Assembly (NCBI GenBank): GCA_025056215.1
Contig: JANWWC010000003.1
Location: 1 to 64,000, forward strand
Direction: 5' to 3'
Length of the DNA: 64,000 nucleotides
Origin: Cytophagales bacterium
Lineage (GTDB): Bacteria > Bacteroidota > Bacteroidia > Cytophagales > Flammeovirgaceae
Part shown: one piece after another, positions 34,886-44,918 of the stretch
How positions within the stretch are numbered: the first letter of the stretch is position 1
Layout: each line of letters starts with the position of its first letter
The notes under the pieces: generated by a model
What the model was told of the DNA's origin: nothing
Databases searched by the model: none
Seen by the model: the letters and a program-made list of their open reading frames with translations, nothing else
Made by a program: the position numbers and the translations under genes

Positions 34886-37800
34886 ATGTTGAAAATGATA
34901 CGCCGATTTGTTTTACTAAAATTTATAGTATTGCTTTCTTGGGTAGCTTTACAAGGTTTGCAAGCTCAAACTAATCCTGGGGTGCTCATTTCAGAGGTAT
35001 ATGTGAACCCTCCTGGAACTGATTTTGACTCCGAATTTGTAGCGCTCTTAGCTCTTAGACCTATTAACTTTTCTGTAACGCCTTATACAGTAATCGTAAG
35101 CAATAACGGAGCAGCGAATGCCAGTGGATGGGTTCAAGGCGGAAGCGTAACTTACGCTTTTGAAATCACCAGTGGAACAGTCAGCCCAGGAGAAGTCTTT
35201 TATGTGGGAGGTGCAAATATGAAAATTTCTAATACCGCGAAAAAACTGCGCTTAAAATTCGTAGGACAACCTGGAGATGGTAGCATTGGAAACAATATGC
35301 CCAATGGAGGAGTGATTGGAAACGGAGGTACTAATTCAGATGGAGTGGCTGTTTTTAATCTTCCAGTAAGTTCGATAACCTCTTCTACAGTTCCTGTAGA
35401 TGCCATCTTGTTTGGAACAGGTCACGGAGGAGCTGTAGTAAGCGGTGGAACACAGGGTTACCAACTTCCCGTGAATGACCGCTACATAGGAGGAAAACTT
35501 AAATCTGGCATTGTGACAGGTAATGGACCTAACGATACATCCACTACTACAGCTACTTATTTAGCTCCTGACCCCGGCACAGCAGGCTCCTATATTCGCG
35601 CTACAGCTGGAACATTCGATACGCTTCTAAATAAATTCACAGTGCGCCGCTCTTGGGCTGCAACTCTCACTCCTCATACAGAAAATGCTACTAATATTTC
35701 AATTGTGGGCGCTCCTGTTACACCCACGATTTCTTTGAATACGAACTCTCTCAATTTTCCAAAATATACCAGAGTAGGAGATGTGTCCGACTCTATTTAT
35801 TTTGTCATCAATGCCAACAATCTCACTAGCAATGTGATTATCAAATCGAACAGCGACGAGTTTATTTTGCGCCGCGCTTCCGCCTCTAATTACGACACAG
35901 TTATTACCATTACAGGTGTTACATCGCTTACCAATGATACTATTTTTGTACTGTTTGCACCTCTTACTTATGGAACTCGAAATACTATTATTACAGTAAG
36001 CAGCACAGGAGCTACCACTCAAACAGTGAGCACAACAGCTCTTGGAATGGAAGCAGAAAACACCATTGTGGCTAATAAAAACAATACTACAATTCGGTAC
36101 ATCACAAGTTATGATACAGAAGAAGGAGTAGGCGCTGCCGAAATTATTGCTTACGATTCTGCAACTAAAAGACTCTTTTTGGTAAGCAACCCAACGAATA
36201 GTTCTTACTTAGAAATTTTAGATATTTCCAACCCTTCTAACCCTACTCATCTTCTCTCTATTGATATGGAGCAGTATGGGCTAGCAGTAAATAGCGTAGC
36301 CGTGAAGAATGGTATTGTAGCAACAGCTGTAGAAGATAGTACAAGAACTAATCCTGGAAAAGTAGTTTTTTTTGATATAAACGGTAACTATTTGCATCAG
36401 GTACAAGTAGGTGTTCAACCTGATATGCTTACCTTTACACCCGACGGAACTAAAGTACTTACTGCTGATGAAGGTGAGCCCAACTCGAACTACACCATCG
36501 ATCCAGAAGGAAGTGTAAGTATTATTACTATTCCAGGAGGAAATATTGCTAATATTACGAGTGCTACCGTTCAGGTTCTGAAATTTACTGACTTTGATAG
36601 CTCAGGTTCTCGTTTCCACGAACTTCCAAAAGATTTTCGTGCTTCTTCAGCTGGAAAAGGCTCTAAAATATCTCAAGACATTGAACCTGAATATATTACA
36701 ATTTCAGATGACGGTACAAAAGCGTTCGTTGCATTGCAAGAAAACAATGCTATTGCTCGGATTGATATCCCTACAGCGCGCATTGACACTATTTTTTCTT
36801 TAGGATACAAAAACTTTCCAGCAGGAGGCGGTTTAGATGCAAGCGATCGCGATAGCGCCAATACAACGAGCATCCGCATTCGAAACTATCCTGTTTGGGG
36901 AGCTTATCAACCCGATGGTATCCACTACGTTGTTATCGGTGGAAAAGGCTATGTGCTTTCTGCTAATGAAGGCGAAATGCGCGAATATCCTGAGAATTGT
37001 TCTACTTGTTCTTTTGTGGACTTTGCTCGCGTAAATACTTTTACAGCTGCACAACTCCGTTCTCGTTATGATTCTGTAGCAGGCCAATTGTCTTTTGATA
37101 GCTTGCGTACAAACGAACAACTCGGCCGCTTAAGAATCGATACCGTAATTGCAAGGAAGCCTGATGGAACCCCCTTTCGTCAGATCGTAACCTTTGGAGC
37201 GCGTTCTTTCTCTTTATGGGACGCTCAAACAGGACAACTCGCCTACGACAGCAAAAGCGAATTTGAATTGATTACATCACAAGAAACTCCTCATCGATTC
37301 AATGGAGACCGAAAAGCCACAGGAAACTTATTTGATACACGCTCCGACGATAAAGGACCCGAACCCGAGTACGTAGTAGCTGGGAAAATCGGGAATAAAA
37401 CTTACGCATTTATCGGATTAGAACGCATAGGTGGATTCATGATGTACGATATTACAAACATCGATAAAATAAAATACGTCGCTTATGTGCCCAACGCAGC
37501 AATAGACGATAGCCCCGAAGGAATGTTATTTATTCCAGCGTCTCAAAGTCCTAACGGAAAGGACCTGCTTTTATTGGCTAACGAAACGAGTGGAACGGTT
37601 TCGTTCTACCAAATAGAACAAAATCCTAGCCAAGTTCAAAACTTTACGGCTACTCCTCTTTCTCCAAAGCGTTTAAAACTTTCTTGGGATGATACAATAG
37701 GAATCAATAGGTTCTTCGAAATTATGAGAAATTCTCAAAGAATTGCTCTTTTGCCAAGCTCAGCGCGTTCTTACATAGATACGACGACAGGTGGATTTTC

Positions 37801-40468
37801 TTATACTTACCAAATTAGAGCTTACGTAGATACTAATAGTACATCACAAAACACTTCTTTGACAGTGACAATGCCTACCACTACAACACTACAACTCTTG
37901 CACAGTTCTGATATGGAAGCTGGGGTAGCCGCTGTACAAAATGCACCTCGGTGGGCTGCTATTATCGATGCACTCGAAGATTCCTTCCCTAACACGCTTA
38001 TTCTCTCTTCAGGAGACAACTACATTCCAGGGCCTTGGTTTGCTGCCTCAGAAGATAGAAGCGCCTCTTCCCCTATCGAAGGAGTAATACGTCAGATTTA
38101 CAATCAATATTTTGGCTTAAGCAGCAATACACTACGAACCGCCTCCGCGCGTCCTGATATTACTATTCTAAACATTACAGGATTTGACGCTTCCGCTCTC
38201 GGAAATCACGAGTTTGATGCTGGCACTGAAACAGCCGCACGCGCCATAGGAGTTATTATTAGTGAAACAGATCGTCAATGGGCAGGAACACAATTCCCTT
38301 ACTTATCTGCTAATCTCAATTTTAAAGATGATGACTTTTTCCGCAATATTTATACGGACAGCTTACTTCCTAACACGGCATACAGAACGCGCCCCGATAC
38401 GCTTACGCAAACAACTCCTACAGCTACTACTCCTGTTTCTAAGTACAAAAAAGTAGCTCCTTACACTGTTGTAGAGAGAAATGGAGAACTCTTTGGAATA
38501 GTAGGCGCTACTACACAAATTGTCGAAACGATTTCTTCTACGGGAGGAGTTCGCGTAAAAGGACCTAAAACCAACAATATGCAAGCGCTCGCCGATACCC
38601 TTCAACCGTATATCGATACACTGATTAACCGAGGTATCAATAAAATTATCTTGCTTTCTCACCTACAACAAATTGAATTAGAACAAGATTTAATTAAAAA
38701 ATTGCGGGGGGTAGATATTGTAGTAGCAGGAGGATCTCATGCTATCCTGGCAGACGGAAACGATATTATCCGCTCTGGAGACTCAGTAAAAGGAAAATAT
38801 CCTATTATTACTACTAACTTAGATGGAGATACAGCCCTTATTGTAAACACCGATGGAGAATATAAATACGTAGGGCGATTGGTAGTAACCTTCAGCTCAA
38901 ACGGTAAAATTATGACGAACTCCTTAGATTCTACAATTAATGGAGCTTATGCTTCTTTAGATACAGTTGTAAGCCTTGTATGGAACGGTGATACAGCACT
39001 TGCTTTTGCCGCTAACACCAAAGGAGAAATGGTTCGCCGTTTGGCAAACGCTATCAATACCGTGATTCAAGCGCAAGATGGCAACATTTTTGGTAAAACA
39101 TCAGTATTTTTAGAAGGAAGACGCAGCAAAGTACGAACAGAAGAAACCAATTTGGGCAATTTGACGGCAGAAGCTAACCTATGGGCAGCTCGCCGCGTAG
39201 ATAGCAACGTAAGAGTTTCTATTAAAAATGGAGGAGGAATTCGCAGCCACATTGGCGATGTGGTAGTAGTGGGTAGTGTTTCTCAACAATTACCTCCGAA
39301 AGCGAATCCAAGCGCAGGAAAGCAAGCAGGCGATATTTCACAATTGGATATTGTCAACTCCCTTCGATTCAATAACGTTTTAGTGCTGCAAACGCTTACT
39401 GCTGCGCAACTCTACCGCGCTTTAGAACATGGATTTGGAGACTCTGATACTCTCTTACAAAAAACACCAGGAAGATTTCCACAATTAGCAGGCGTGAAAG
39501 TAAGCTTCGATGCACGTCGCCCAGTAGGAGACCGCGTTCGCTCTATTCTTCTTGTAGATAGCGCAGGAAACGTAACTGATGTCATTCGCCAAAACGGTAT
39601 CATGGTAGGCGATACAAACCGCCCTATTCGCATCGTTACCTTAAACTTTTTAGCAACAGGAGGCGACGGTTATCCTTTCCAAACATTCCGCAATGCAAAT
39701 CCAACTTTTGCCAATTATCAAACTGTTAAAACAGGTTCTATTTTGAACCAAGCAAATTTCGCAGGGGATAGCACAGAGCAAGATGCTTTTGCGGAATATC
39801 TCAAGGCATTTTTCTCCACAACAGCTTACAATACTCCTGAAACTTCTATAAGCCAAGATCAGCGTATCCAAAATCTTGTTTTCCGTGCTGATAGTTTAAT
39901 TGTAATTCCTTTTGCTCCTACTAACATGATAGCAACAGGAATTGATACTAATAAAGTTGCTTTAACATGGTCAGGGGCTATCCGCACAGATAGTGTTGTT
40001 ATTGAACGACGCTTGTGGGGATCTTCAGGAAGCTTTTCATTGGTAGCTACGATTGCCGGAAGTGCAGTTACTTTTACTGATAGCAGTGCACTCGTTCCAA
40101 ATACAGCATATGAGTACCGTTTAAGAGTACGGAATAAATTTTCTGATTTGGTAGCTACTTATAATGTTCCTCAATCTATTTCCAATCTAGATTCTGCAAA
40201 GACCCTTCCAACTCATAGCGTAATCACTTCTGCATATTCATCAGAAAGTTTTGTGATTGAAATATATCCTAACCCTGTAGTAGACTTATTGAATATTTCT
40301 GCAGAAGAGGGAGTTGCATTCCTGTTTAATCTTCAAGGACAGTTAGTATGGAGCGGAAAAGTAAATAAAAACACAGTGGTTTCGTTAGCGAATCTTGCTT
40401 CAGGCGTATATGTTCTACAAATTTCAACACCCGCCGGAACAGAGATTCGCAAAATAGTCAAACAATAG
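34886..40468 (+). CDS. Giant T9SS surface protein: lamin-tail-like, choice-of-anchor I, and 5'-nucleotidase domains
   Basis: From ATG 34886 (or 34895) the protein has 1860 residues with a signal peptide ending LQAQ. A lamin-tail-like domain (LISEVYVNPPGTDFDSEFVA) occupies about 30-170. A choice-of-anchor I beta-propeller follows at about 400-910 (TPDGTKVLTADEGEPN, VLSANEGEMREYP). After an FN3 domain, a metallophosphatase begins near 1000: LLHSSDMEAG, SSGDNYIPG, ALGNHEFDAG (about 1106) and GGSHAI (about 1282). The 5'-nucleotidase C-terminal domain has KNGGGIRSHIGD (about 1447) and FLATGGDGYPF. Another FN3 and a type A sorting domain (IEIYPNPVVDLLNIS, LASGVYVLQIS) end it. It probably releases phosphate from nucleotides at the cell surface. 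The first metal motif reads SSDMEAG, a variant of the usual TNDxHG. Confidence 0.9.
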   Translation: MLKMIRRFVLLKFIVLLSWVALQGLQAQTNPGVLISEVYVNPPGTDFDSEFVALLALRPINFSVTPYTVIVSNNGAANASGWVQGGSVTYAFEITSGTVSPGEVFYVGGANMKISNTAKKLRLKFVGQPGDGSIGNNMPNGGVIGNGGTNSDGVAVFNLPVSSITSSTVPVDAILFGTGHGGAVVSGGTQGYQLPVNDRYIGGKLKSGIVTGNGPNDTSTTTATYLAPDPGTAGSYIRATAGTFDTLLNKFTVRRSWAATLTPHTENATNISIVGAPVTPTISLNTNSLNFPKYTRVGDVSDSIYFVINANNLTSNVIIKSNSDEFILRRASASNYDTVITITGVTSLTNDTIFVLFAPLTYGTRNTIITVSSTGATTQTVSTTALGMEAENTIVANKNNTTIRYITSYDTEEGVGAAEIIAYDSATKRLFLVSNPTNSSYLEILDISNPSNPTHLLSIDMEQYGLAVNSVAVKNGIVATAVEDSTRTNPGKVVFFDINGNYLHQVQVGVQPDMLTFTPDGTKVLTADEGEPNSNYTIDPEGSVSIITIPGGNIANITSATVQVLKFTDFDSSGSRFHELPKDFRASSAGKGSKISQDIEPEYITISDDGTKAFVALQENNAIARIDIPTARIDTIFSLGYKNFPAGGGLDASDRDSANTTSIRIRNYPVWGAYQPDGIHYVVIGGKGYVLSANEGEMREYPENCSTCSFVDFARVNTFTAAQLRSRYDSVAGQLSFDSLRTNEQLGRLRIDTVIARKPDGTPFRQIVTFGARSFSLWDAQTGQLAYDSKSEFELITSQETPHRFNGDRKATGNLFDTRSDDKGPEPEYVVAGKIGNKTYAFIGLERIGGFMMYDITNIDKIKYVAYVPNAAIDDSPEGMLFIPASQSPNGKDLLLLANETSGTVSFYQIEQNPSQVQNFTATPLSPKRLKLSWDDTIGINRFFEIMRNSQRIALLPSSARSYIDTTTGGFSYTYQIRAYVDTNSTSQNTSLTVTMPTTTTLQLLHSSDMEAGVAAVQNAPRWAAIIDALEDSFPNTLILSSGDNYIPGPWFAASEDRSASSPIEGVIRQIYNQYFGLSSNTLRTASARPDITILNITGFDASALGNHEFDAGTETAARAIGVIISETDRQWAGTQFPYLSANLNFKDDDFFRNIYTDSLLPNTAYRTRPDTLTQTTPTATTPVSKYKKVAPYTVVERNGELFGIVGATTQIVETISSTGGVRVKGPKTNNMQALADTLQPYIDTLINRGINKIILLSHLQQIELEQDLIKKLRGVDIVVAGGSHAILADGNDIIRSGDSVKGKYPIITTNLDGDTALIVNTDGEYKYVGRLVVTFSSNGKIMTNSLDSTINGAYASLDTVVSLVWNGDTALAFAANTKGEMVRRLANAINTVIQAQDGNIFGKTSVFLEGRRSKVRTEETNLGNLTAEANLWAARRVDSNVRVSIKNGGGIRSHIGDVVVVGSVSQQLPPKANPSAGKQAGDISQLDIVNSLRFNNVLVLQTLTAAQLYRALEHGFGDSDTLLQKTPGRFPQLAGVKVSFDARRPVGDRVRSILLVDSAGNVTDVIRQNGIMVGDTNRPIRIVTLNFLATGGDGYPFQTFRNANPTFANYQTVKTGSILNQANFAGDSTEQDAFAEYLKAFFSTTAYNTPETSISQDQRIQNLVFRADSLIVIPFAPTNMIATGIDTNKVALTWSGAIRTDSVVIERRLWGSSGSFSLVATIAGSAVTFTDSSALVPNTAYEYRLRVRNKFSDLVATYNVPQSISNLDSAKTLPTHSVITSAYSSESFVIEIYPNPVVDLLNISAEEGVAFLFNLQGQLVWSGKVNKNTVVSLANLASGVYVLQISTPAGTEIRKIVKQ

Positions 40469-40494
40469 CGGTTTTTTTCACATCAAAAAATATT

Positions 40495-40526
40495 AAAGCC
40501 CGATAGGATTTTCTATCGGGCTTTTT
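40495..40526 (+). terminator. Strong rho-independent terminator after the giant nucleotidase gene
   Basis: The arms aaagcccgatag and ctatcgggcttt pair perfectly over 12 bases with a 6-base loop (gatttt) and end in a T run. It lies 27 bases after the stop. Confidence 0.92.
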
Positions 40527-40595
40527 GCTGAAAAAAAAACAATATTATTTTTTTAAATCGCATTATCATAAAAACTTAAAAAATGTTAAAAATAT

Positions 40596-40629
40596 TTTGG
40601 TAAATTTCGTGTTGTGTTTTATAAATTTG
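40596..40629 (+). promoter_or_regulatory. Bacteroidota-type promoter of the YceI lipoprotein gene
   Basis: TTTG at 40596-40599 and TAAATTTG at 40622-40629 are separated by 22 bases, fitting the -33/-7 consensus. Transcription would start about 40 bases before ATG 40674. Confidence 0.6.
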
Positions 40630-40673
40630 CGTACTTAAATCAAAATTTATTCACTTTAAACTTCTTTTGAACT

Positions 40674-41360
40674 ATGAAAAACCTTCGCATTCTATCACTG
40701 ATTGGATTGAGCAGCATACTTTACAATTGTGGCGGTAGTAATACCACTACTGAAACACAACAAACTGCAACCGACACCGTAAAAGTAGAAGCACCAGCAG
40801 CACCTACTTTAGCAGATGGTACTTATGCAATTTCGAAAGATGAAAGTAAAGTAAACTGGAAAGGTAAAAAAGTAACAGGTGAGCACTACGGCACTATCGG
40901 AATAGAAGCAGGTTCCGTAAAACTTGATTCTGGAAGGCTCTCTGCTGGAGAAATTACTATCGATATGAAAACTATTGCTGTATTAGATATTCCAGCAGAT
41001 AAAGAAGAAAATGGCAAACTCAAAAAACATTTAGAAAGTGCTGATTTCTTTGATGTAGCTAAGTTTCCTAAATCTACCCTCAAACTTACAAGCGTAACAC
41101 AGGGAAATAATTCTAACGAGTATACGGCTAAAGGATTGCTTACTATAAAAGGAATTGAAAAAGAAATTTCATTTCCTCTTACTATTCAAGCCGTTGAAAA
41201 CAATGTTTTAAGTGCTAAAGGAACTATCACTATCGATCGCACTCTTTACAATGTAAAATATGGTTCTGGTAAATTCTTCAAAAACTTAGGCGATAAACTT
41301 ATTGATGATAATTTTGAAATATCTTTCGAGATAAAAGCTAAGCTGAATGTACAAGGTTAA
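40674..41360 (+). CDS. YceI-family lipoprotein
   Basis: The 228-residue protein from ATG 40674 has a lipoprotein-type leader (MKNLRILSLIGLSSILYNC, Cys19), a Thr/Ala/Pro-rich linker and a YceI domain from about residue 48. Domain marks are YAISKDESKVNWKGKKVTGE, IGIEAGSVKLDSG, HLESADFFDVAKFPKSTLKL and LTIKGIEKEISFPLTI. YceI domains form a lipocalin-like barrel binding polyisoprenoids or similar amphiphiles; the ligand here is unknown. The lipidated form is usual in Bacteroidota. It has a clear promoter and a terminator upstream, so it is a separate unit. Confidence 0.93.
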   Translation: MKNLRILSLIGLSSILYNCGGSNTTTETQQTATDTVKVEAPAAPTLADGTYAISKDESKVNWKGKKVTGEHYGTIGIEAGSVKLDSGRLSAGEITIDMKTIAVLDIPADKEENGKLKKHLESADFFDVAKFPKSTLKLTSVTQGNNSNEYTAKGLLTIKGIEKEISFPLTIQAVENNVLSAKGTITIDRTLYNVKYGSGKFFKNLGDKLIDDNFEISFEIKAKLNVQG

Positions 41361-41498
41361 TTAAGTTACTTTAACTTAACATTACTGTGGCTGATGATGC
41401 TTTATTTGCTTCATCGGCTTTTTTTATTTACAAAATTTTCACTCAAACAAAAACAAAATGTCTCCCAAAATGCTTTTATAAGAGAACATTTTGATAAT

Positions 41499-41918
41499 AT
41501 GAAAGTTCTCTTACCTGAGAAAAAAAAGCAAATCCTTTTGGTGGAAGATAATCTGGCGGATATCGTATTTACTCAGAAAGCATTGCAAAAAACTGCTATC
41601 AATGCCAACTTGTACGCTGTACGAGATGGAGAAGAAGCTCTCGAGTTCTTATATCGTCGCGGTAAATATTATGGCGCCCCTCGTCCTGATTTAATATTAT
41701 TAGATATAAATCTGCCCAAAATGTCAGGACATGAAGTGTTGCAAAAGTTGCGAAGTGAAACTCATTTGGAAAATATTCCTATTGTCATCCTAACTTCTTC
41801 TGATGCAGAATTTGATATTTCAAAAAGCAAGCAAATGTCCGTTCGCTCTTATTGGATAAAACCTTGCAATTTTGGAGAGTTTTGCAGAATGATAAAACAA
41901 ATTGAAACGATTTGGTAA
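41499..41918 (+). CDS. Single-domain response regulator (Rcp1/CheY-like)
   Basis: From ATG 41499 the protein has 139 residues. A longer frame from 41394 begins with unrelated hydrophobic residues. The receiver domain is complete: acidic pair E16-D17, phosphoacceptor D69 (LILLDINLPKMSG), T99-S100 and K121 (WIKPCNF). The length and the LPKMSG segment fit the Rcp1-type stand-alone regulators that pair with phytochrome-like or hybrid kinases. No kinase gene is adjacent, and there is no output domain, so it probably works by phosphotransfer or protein binding. It converges on the PD40-OmpA gene with 10 bases between stops. Confidence 0.92.
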   Translation: MKVLLPEKKKQILLVEDNLADIVFTQKALQKTAINANLYAVRDGEEALEFLYRRGKYYGAPRPDLILLDINLPKMSGHEVLQKLRSETHLENIPIVILTSSDAEFDISKSKQMSVRSYWIKPCNFGEFCRMIKQIETIW

Positions 41919-41928
41919 TAAAAGTTGA

Positions 41929-43974
41929 TTACTTACTTATAATCTTAAATTCTGTTCTTCGGTTAAGTTGTCTTCCTTCAGGGGTTTTATTATCTGCAAT
42001 AGGTTGGGTGAGTCCGTATCCCGCGTAAGTGAGCCTATGCGGCTCCACATTTTCATTGACCAAGTAATCTACTACTGCTTTAGCACGTCTTTCAGAAAGT
42101 TTTTGATTGTAAGCGGCATTTCCTTGGTTATCTGTATGTCCCGAAATTTCAATTTTGAGTCTCGGATTTTCAACTAACAATTTGATAAGCCTATCGAGCT
42201 CATATTTAGATTCAGGTCGCAAAGTAGCTTTATCTGTATCGAAAAAGATATTTCTTAGAATTACTTTTGTGCCGATTTCTGCTTTTTTCATCAAGACGTC
42301 TTTTTCGACTAATTGAAAGTTTCCTCCTTCTGGAATATCAAAGTTTTCAGAATGAAACAGATAGCCTTCTGCTGTAACAGCAATTCCATAATTTTTCCCT
42401 GCTGGCAAAGTTACAATAAATCTTCCTGTTGATGAATTAGATTCAAGTTTATTGATAACAGCTCCATTAGAATTGTCAGTAATGATAATTTCCGCACTGA
42501 CAGGCTGTTTGGTAAGCTCGTCGAGAGTAGTTCCTCTAAAAATTGTAAGCTGACTGCTCGATATTTCTACTTTTTCCTCTACTAACACATCTTTGATGGT
42601 AGACTTAATACCTGCAATTAAATTATCCTCAGTACTAGTGCGCATCGGTTTTTCTGGACCTAAGAAAGTAACCAAGTAAATATCTTGCTCACCTTCTCCT
42701 CCTTTTCTTCCTGAGGAATAGTATCCTCTTTTTCCGCTTCCAGTTACTACCAAAAAGACATCGTCATCGGGTGTATTAATTGGCATACCTAAGTTTTCTG
42801 GCTTAGACCATTTTCCATCTTTATAAACTGAACGAAAAATGTCGTATCCTCCTATGGTATTATGTCCTTTGGAGCTAAAGTACATAGTTTTTCCATCTGG
42901 GTGAATGAAGACTGACTCCTCATCGTAAGGTGTGTTAATAGTAGTTCCTATGTTTTTAGGCTGACTCCAAGAACCATCGGGATTCATGGTAGTAACGAAA
43001 ATATCCTTTCCTCCTATGCTTAAATCAGGACGGTCACTTACAAAATAAAGTGTCTTATTATCAGCTGAGAAACTTGCTGAAGTCTCTATGTATTTTGTGT
43101 TAATTTCCTTTGGCATTTTTTTAGGCTCGCTCCATTTGTTACCTTTCAGGCGACATTCATAAATATCTCCTTCTTCGTACACTAGCAAGATAGAACCATC
43201 AGGAGATAAACCTACCGTTGCATCGTTGCGTGACGAATTAATAGGCTGCCCTACATTCTCAGCTTTGGTCCATTTTCCTCTTACAAACCTGCTAACATAA
43301 ACGTCTTCAAAATAGTGTCCGTCAGACTCATCAATGCCTCCTCCATAAGTATCAGGGCGCTTAGAAGTAAAATACATTACAGACTCATCCGTAGTAATCA
43401 CAGGAACATACTCAGGATATTTGGTATTTATATTTGTTCCTAAATTATCAATAAAAACCCTTACTGGTTTTTGCGATAGCTCAATAGCGTTTCTACATTC
43501 TTGAATTTTCTTTTGAACTGTAGCTGCCTCTATCTTTGCTCCTTTGGTGCTATTTCTCAAATATTTTTCGTAAAACTCAATAGCCTTCTCAAACTCATAA
43601 TGAAAATGATACGCTTCTGCTAGATAATAAACAATATCTTCATTTACATAAGGATTCAGTTCGTAAGCTTTTTTAAAGTAATTAATGGCTTCTTCTTTGT
43701 CTAAGTTTGCACCTTCAATATAACACTTTCCTATTTTAAAGTTCAAATCAGCATTGTTGGGATTAAGCTTGTAAGCTTTTTCAAAAAAAGGGAGAGCAGC
43801 ATTATAGTGCTCTAAGTTGTAATTTCCATTGCCTTCTTCAAGCGCTTCCAAAGCTTCTTTTAAGCGCTTTTTGTCAGGAAAAAACTTTTTGTCAAAAGGA
43901 ATGTCTTGTGTTTGAGCAAAAACGCAAAAAACAACTGCAAGATAACTTACCACGCAGAACAGCAATTTTATCAT
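41929..43974 (-). CDS. TPR - PD40 beta-propeller - OmpA-domain envelope protein (PorE-like layout)
   Basis: From ATG 43974, which lies just downstream of a good promoter, the protein has 681 residues. It opens with a signal peptide (LLFCVVSYLAVVFCVFAQ). TPR units (YNAALPFFEKAYKLNPNNAD) come first, then PD40 blades repeating TLYFVSDRPD, TMYFSSKGHNTIGGYDIF and RGYYSSGRKGGEGEQDIYLV. A carboxypeptidase-regulatory-like domain and an OmpA C-terminal domain end the protein: LRNIFFDTDKATLRPES, ISGHTDNQGNAAYNQKLSERRAKAVVDYL. The OmpA peptidoglycan-binding residues are intact. In Porphyromonas PorE of this layout is part of the T9SS, but many paralogues exist and identity with PorE is unproven. Two related proteins are at 53120-55471 and 57920-59845. 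Confidence 0.9.
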   Translation of the reverse strand: MIKLLFCVVSYLAVVFCVFAQTQDIPFDKKFFPDKKRLKEALEALEEGNGNYNLEHYNAALPFFEKAYKLNPNNADLNFKIGKCYIEGANLDKEEAINYFKKAYELNPYVNEDIVYYLAEAYHFHYEFEKAIEFYEKYLRNSTKGAKIEAATVQKKIQECRNAIELSQKPVRVFIDNLGTNINTKYPEYVPVITTDESVMYFTSKRPDTYGGGIDESDGHYFEDVYVSRFVRGKWTKAENVGQPINSSRNDATVGLSPDGSILLVYEEGDIYECRLKGNKWSEPKKMPKEINTKYIETSASFSADNKTLYFVSDRPDLSIGGKDIFVTTMNPDGSWSQPKNIGTTINTPYDEESVFIHPDGKTMYFSSKGHNTIGGYDIFRSVYKDGKWSKPENLGMPINTPDDDVFLVVTGSGKRGYYSSGRKGGEGEQDIYLVTFLGPEKPMRTSTEDNLIAGIKSTIKDVLVEEKVEISSSQLTIFRGTTLDELTKQPVSAEIIITDNSNGAVINKLESNSSTGRFIVTLPAGKNYGIAVTAEGYLFHSENFDIPEGGNFQLVEKDVLMKKAEIGTKVILRNIFFDTDKATLRPESKYELDRLIKLLVENPRLKIEISGHTDNQGNAAYNQKLSERRAKAVVDYLVNENVEPHRLTYAGYGLTQPIADNKTPEGRQLNRRTEFKIISK

Positions 43975-44000
43975 CTTAAAAAACTTTTTATCGACCAAGA

Positions 44001-44031
44001 CAAATATATACATAGAGTCTTTTTTTCCAAA
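44001..44031 (-). promoter_or_regulatory. Canonical Bacteroidota promoter of the PD40-OmpA gene at 41929-43974
   Basis: On the minus strand TTTG (44031-44028), 19 bases, then TATATTTG (44008-44001) match the -33/-7 consensus closely. The predicted start lies about 20 bases before ATG 43974 and downstream of the alternative ATG at 44013. It therefore fixes 43974 as the likely start. Confidence 0.7.
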
Positions 44032-44032
44032 A

Positions 44033-44857
44033 CTACACTCCGCTAAAAGCGGAAAAACCTCCGTCTACAGCAATTACTGTTCCTGTAACAAATCGAGAAG
44101 CATCAGAACAAAGCCAAATCAGAGTACCAATAAGCTCAGACGGTTCTCCGAAGCGCCCCATCGGAGTGTGTTGAATAATAGTTTTTCCGCGTTCTGTATA
44201 AGTTCCATCAGAGTTTAGAAGCAAACTTTTGTTTTGTTCTCCGATAAAGAAACCTGGAGCAATCGCATTCACGCGGATTCCTTCTCCAAATTTTTTTGCC
44301 ATTTCAACGGCTAGCCATTTCGTAAAATTGTCAATAGCAGCTTTTGAAGCCGAATAGCCGACCACGCGCGTAAGAGCTCGTTGAGCAGCCATGGAGGAAA
44401 TATTGATAATCACTCCGCTTCTTTGGGTAGCCATCGCAGAAGCTAAAATTTGCGTAGGGAGAACAGTTCCGATTAAGTTTAAATCCATTACTTTTCGAAA
44501 ATCTTGCAACTCAAGGTCAAAAAAAGTCTGTTCGGGTGTAATCGTGGCTCCTGGCATATTTCCTCCTGCTGCATTCACAAGAATATCTAACTTTTTATAT
44601 GATTTGAAAAATGTATCTCTTGCTTTTTCCAAACTATCTTTTTGTACCACATTGGCAAGTAGAGGAATGGCTTCCCCTCCTTCTTCTCGAATTTCTTTTA
44701 CGATTCTATCAGCATTTTCTTGATTTCTTCCTAATACTGCTACTTTCACTCCACAACGCGCTAGGGCTTTTGCCATTTCTCCTCCGAGTACGCCTGTTCC
44801 TCCTGTTATAATAGCGGTTTTACCTTCCAAAGCAAACAACTGATAAACATAATTCAT
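44033..44857 (-). CDS. Short-chain dehydrogenase/reductase, resembling the D-mannonate oxidoreductase-type SDRs
   Basis: The 274-residue enzyme from ATG 44857 has the cofactor motif TGGTGVLGGEMAKAL, NAAGG (about residue 95), the catalytic Ser in IINISSMAAQ and YSASK (Y-x3-K). It ends in the usual FVTGTVIAVDGGFSAFSGV. The opening MNYVYQLFALEGKTAIITGG and FFIGEQNKSLLLNSDGTYTERG recall SDRs annotated as D-mannonate oxidoreductase or fructuronate reductase in Bacteroidota. No uronate genes are nearby to confirm this. It has its own promoter and ends 20 bases before the promoter region of the PD40-OmpA gene. Confidence 0.87.
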   Translation of the reverse strand: MNYVYQLFALEGKTAIITGGTGVLGGEMAKALARCGVKVAVLGRNQENADRIVKEIREEGGEAIPLLANVVQKDSLEKARDTFFKSYKKLDILVNAAGGNMPGATITPEQTFFDLELQDFRKVMDLNLIGTVLPTQILASAMATQRSGVIINISSMAAQRALTRVVGYSASKAAIDNFTKWLAVEMAKKFGEGIRVNAIAPGFFIGEQNKSLLLNSDGTYTERGKTIIQHTPMGRFGEPSELIGTLIWLCSDASRFVTGTVIAVDGGFSAFSGV

Positions 44858-44888
44858 TGCACGATAATTTAATTTAATGTTGCGGAAA

Positions 44889-44918
44889 CAAACATAACAA
44901 ATTGTTGATTAGCGCAAA
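44889..44918 (-). promoter_or_regulatory. Bacteroidota-type promoter of the SDR gene
   Basis: On the minus strand TTTG (44918-44915), 18 bases, then TATGTTTG (44896-44889). The start would fall about 25 bases before ATG 44857. Confidence 0.6.
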
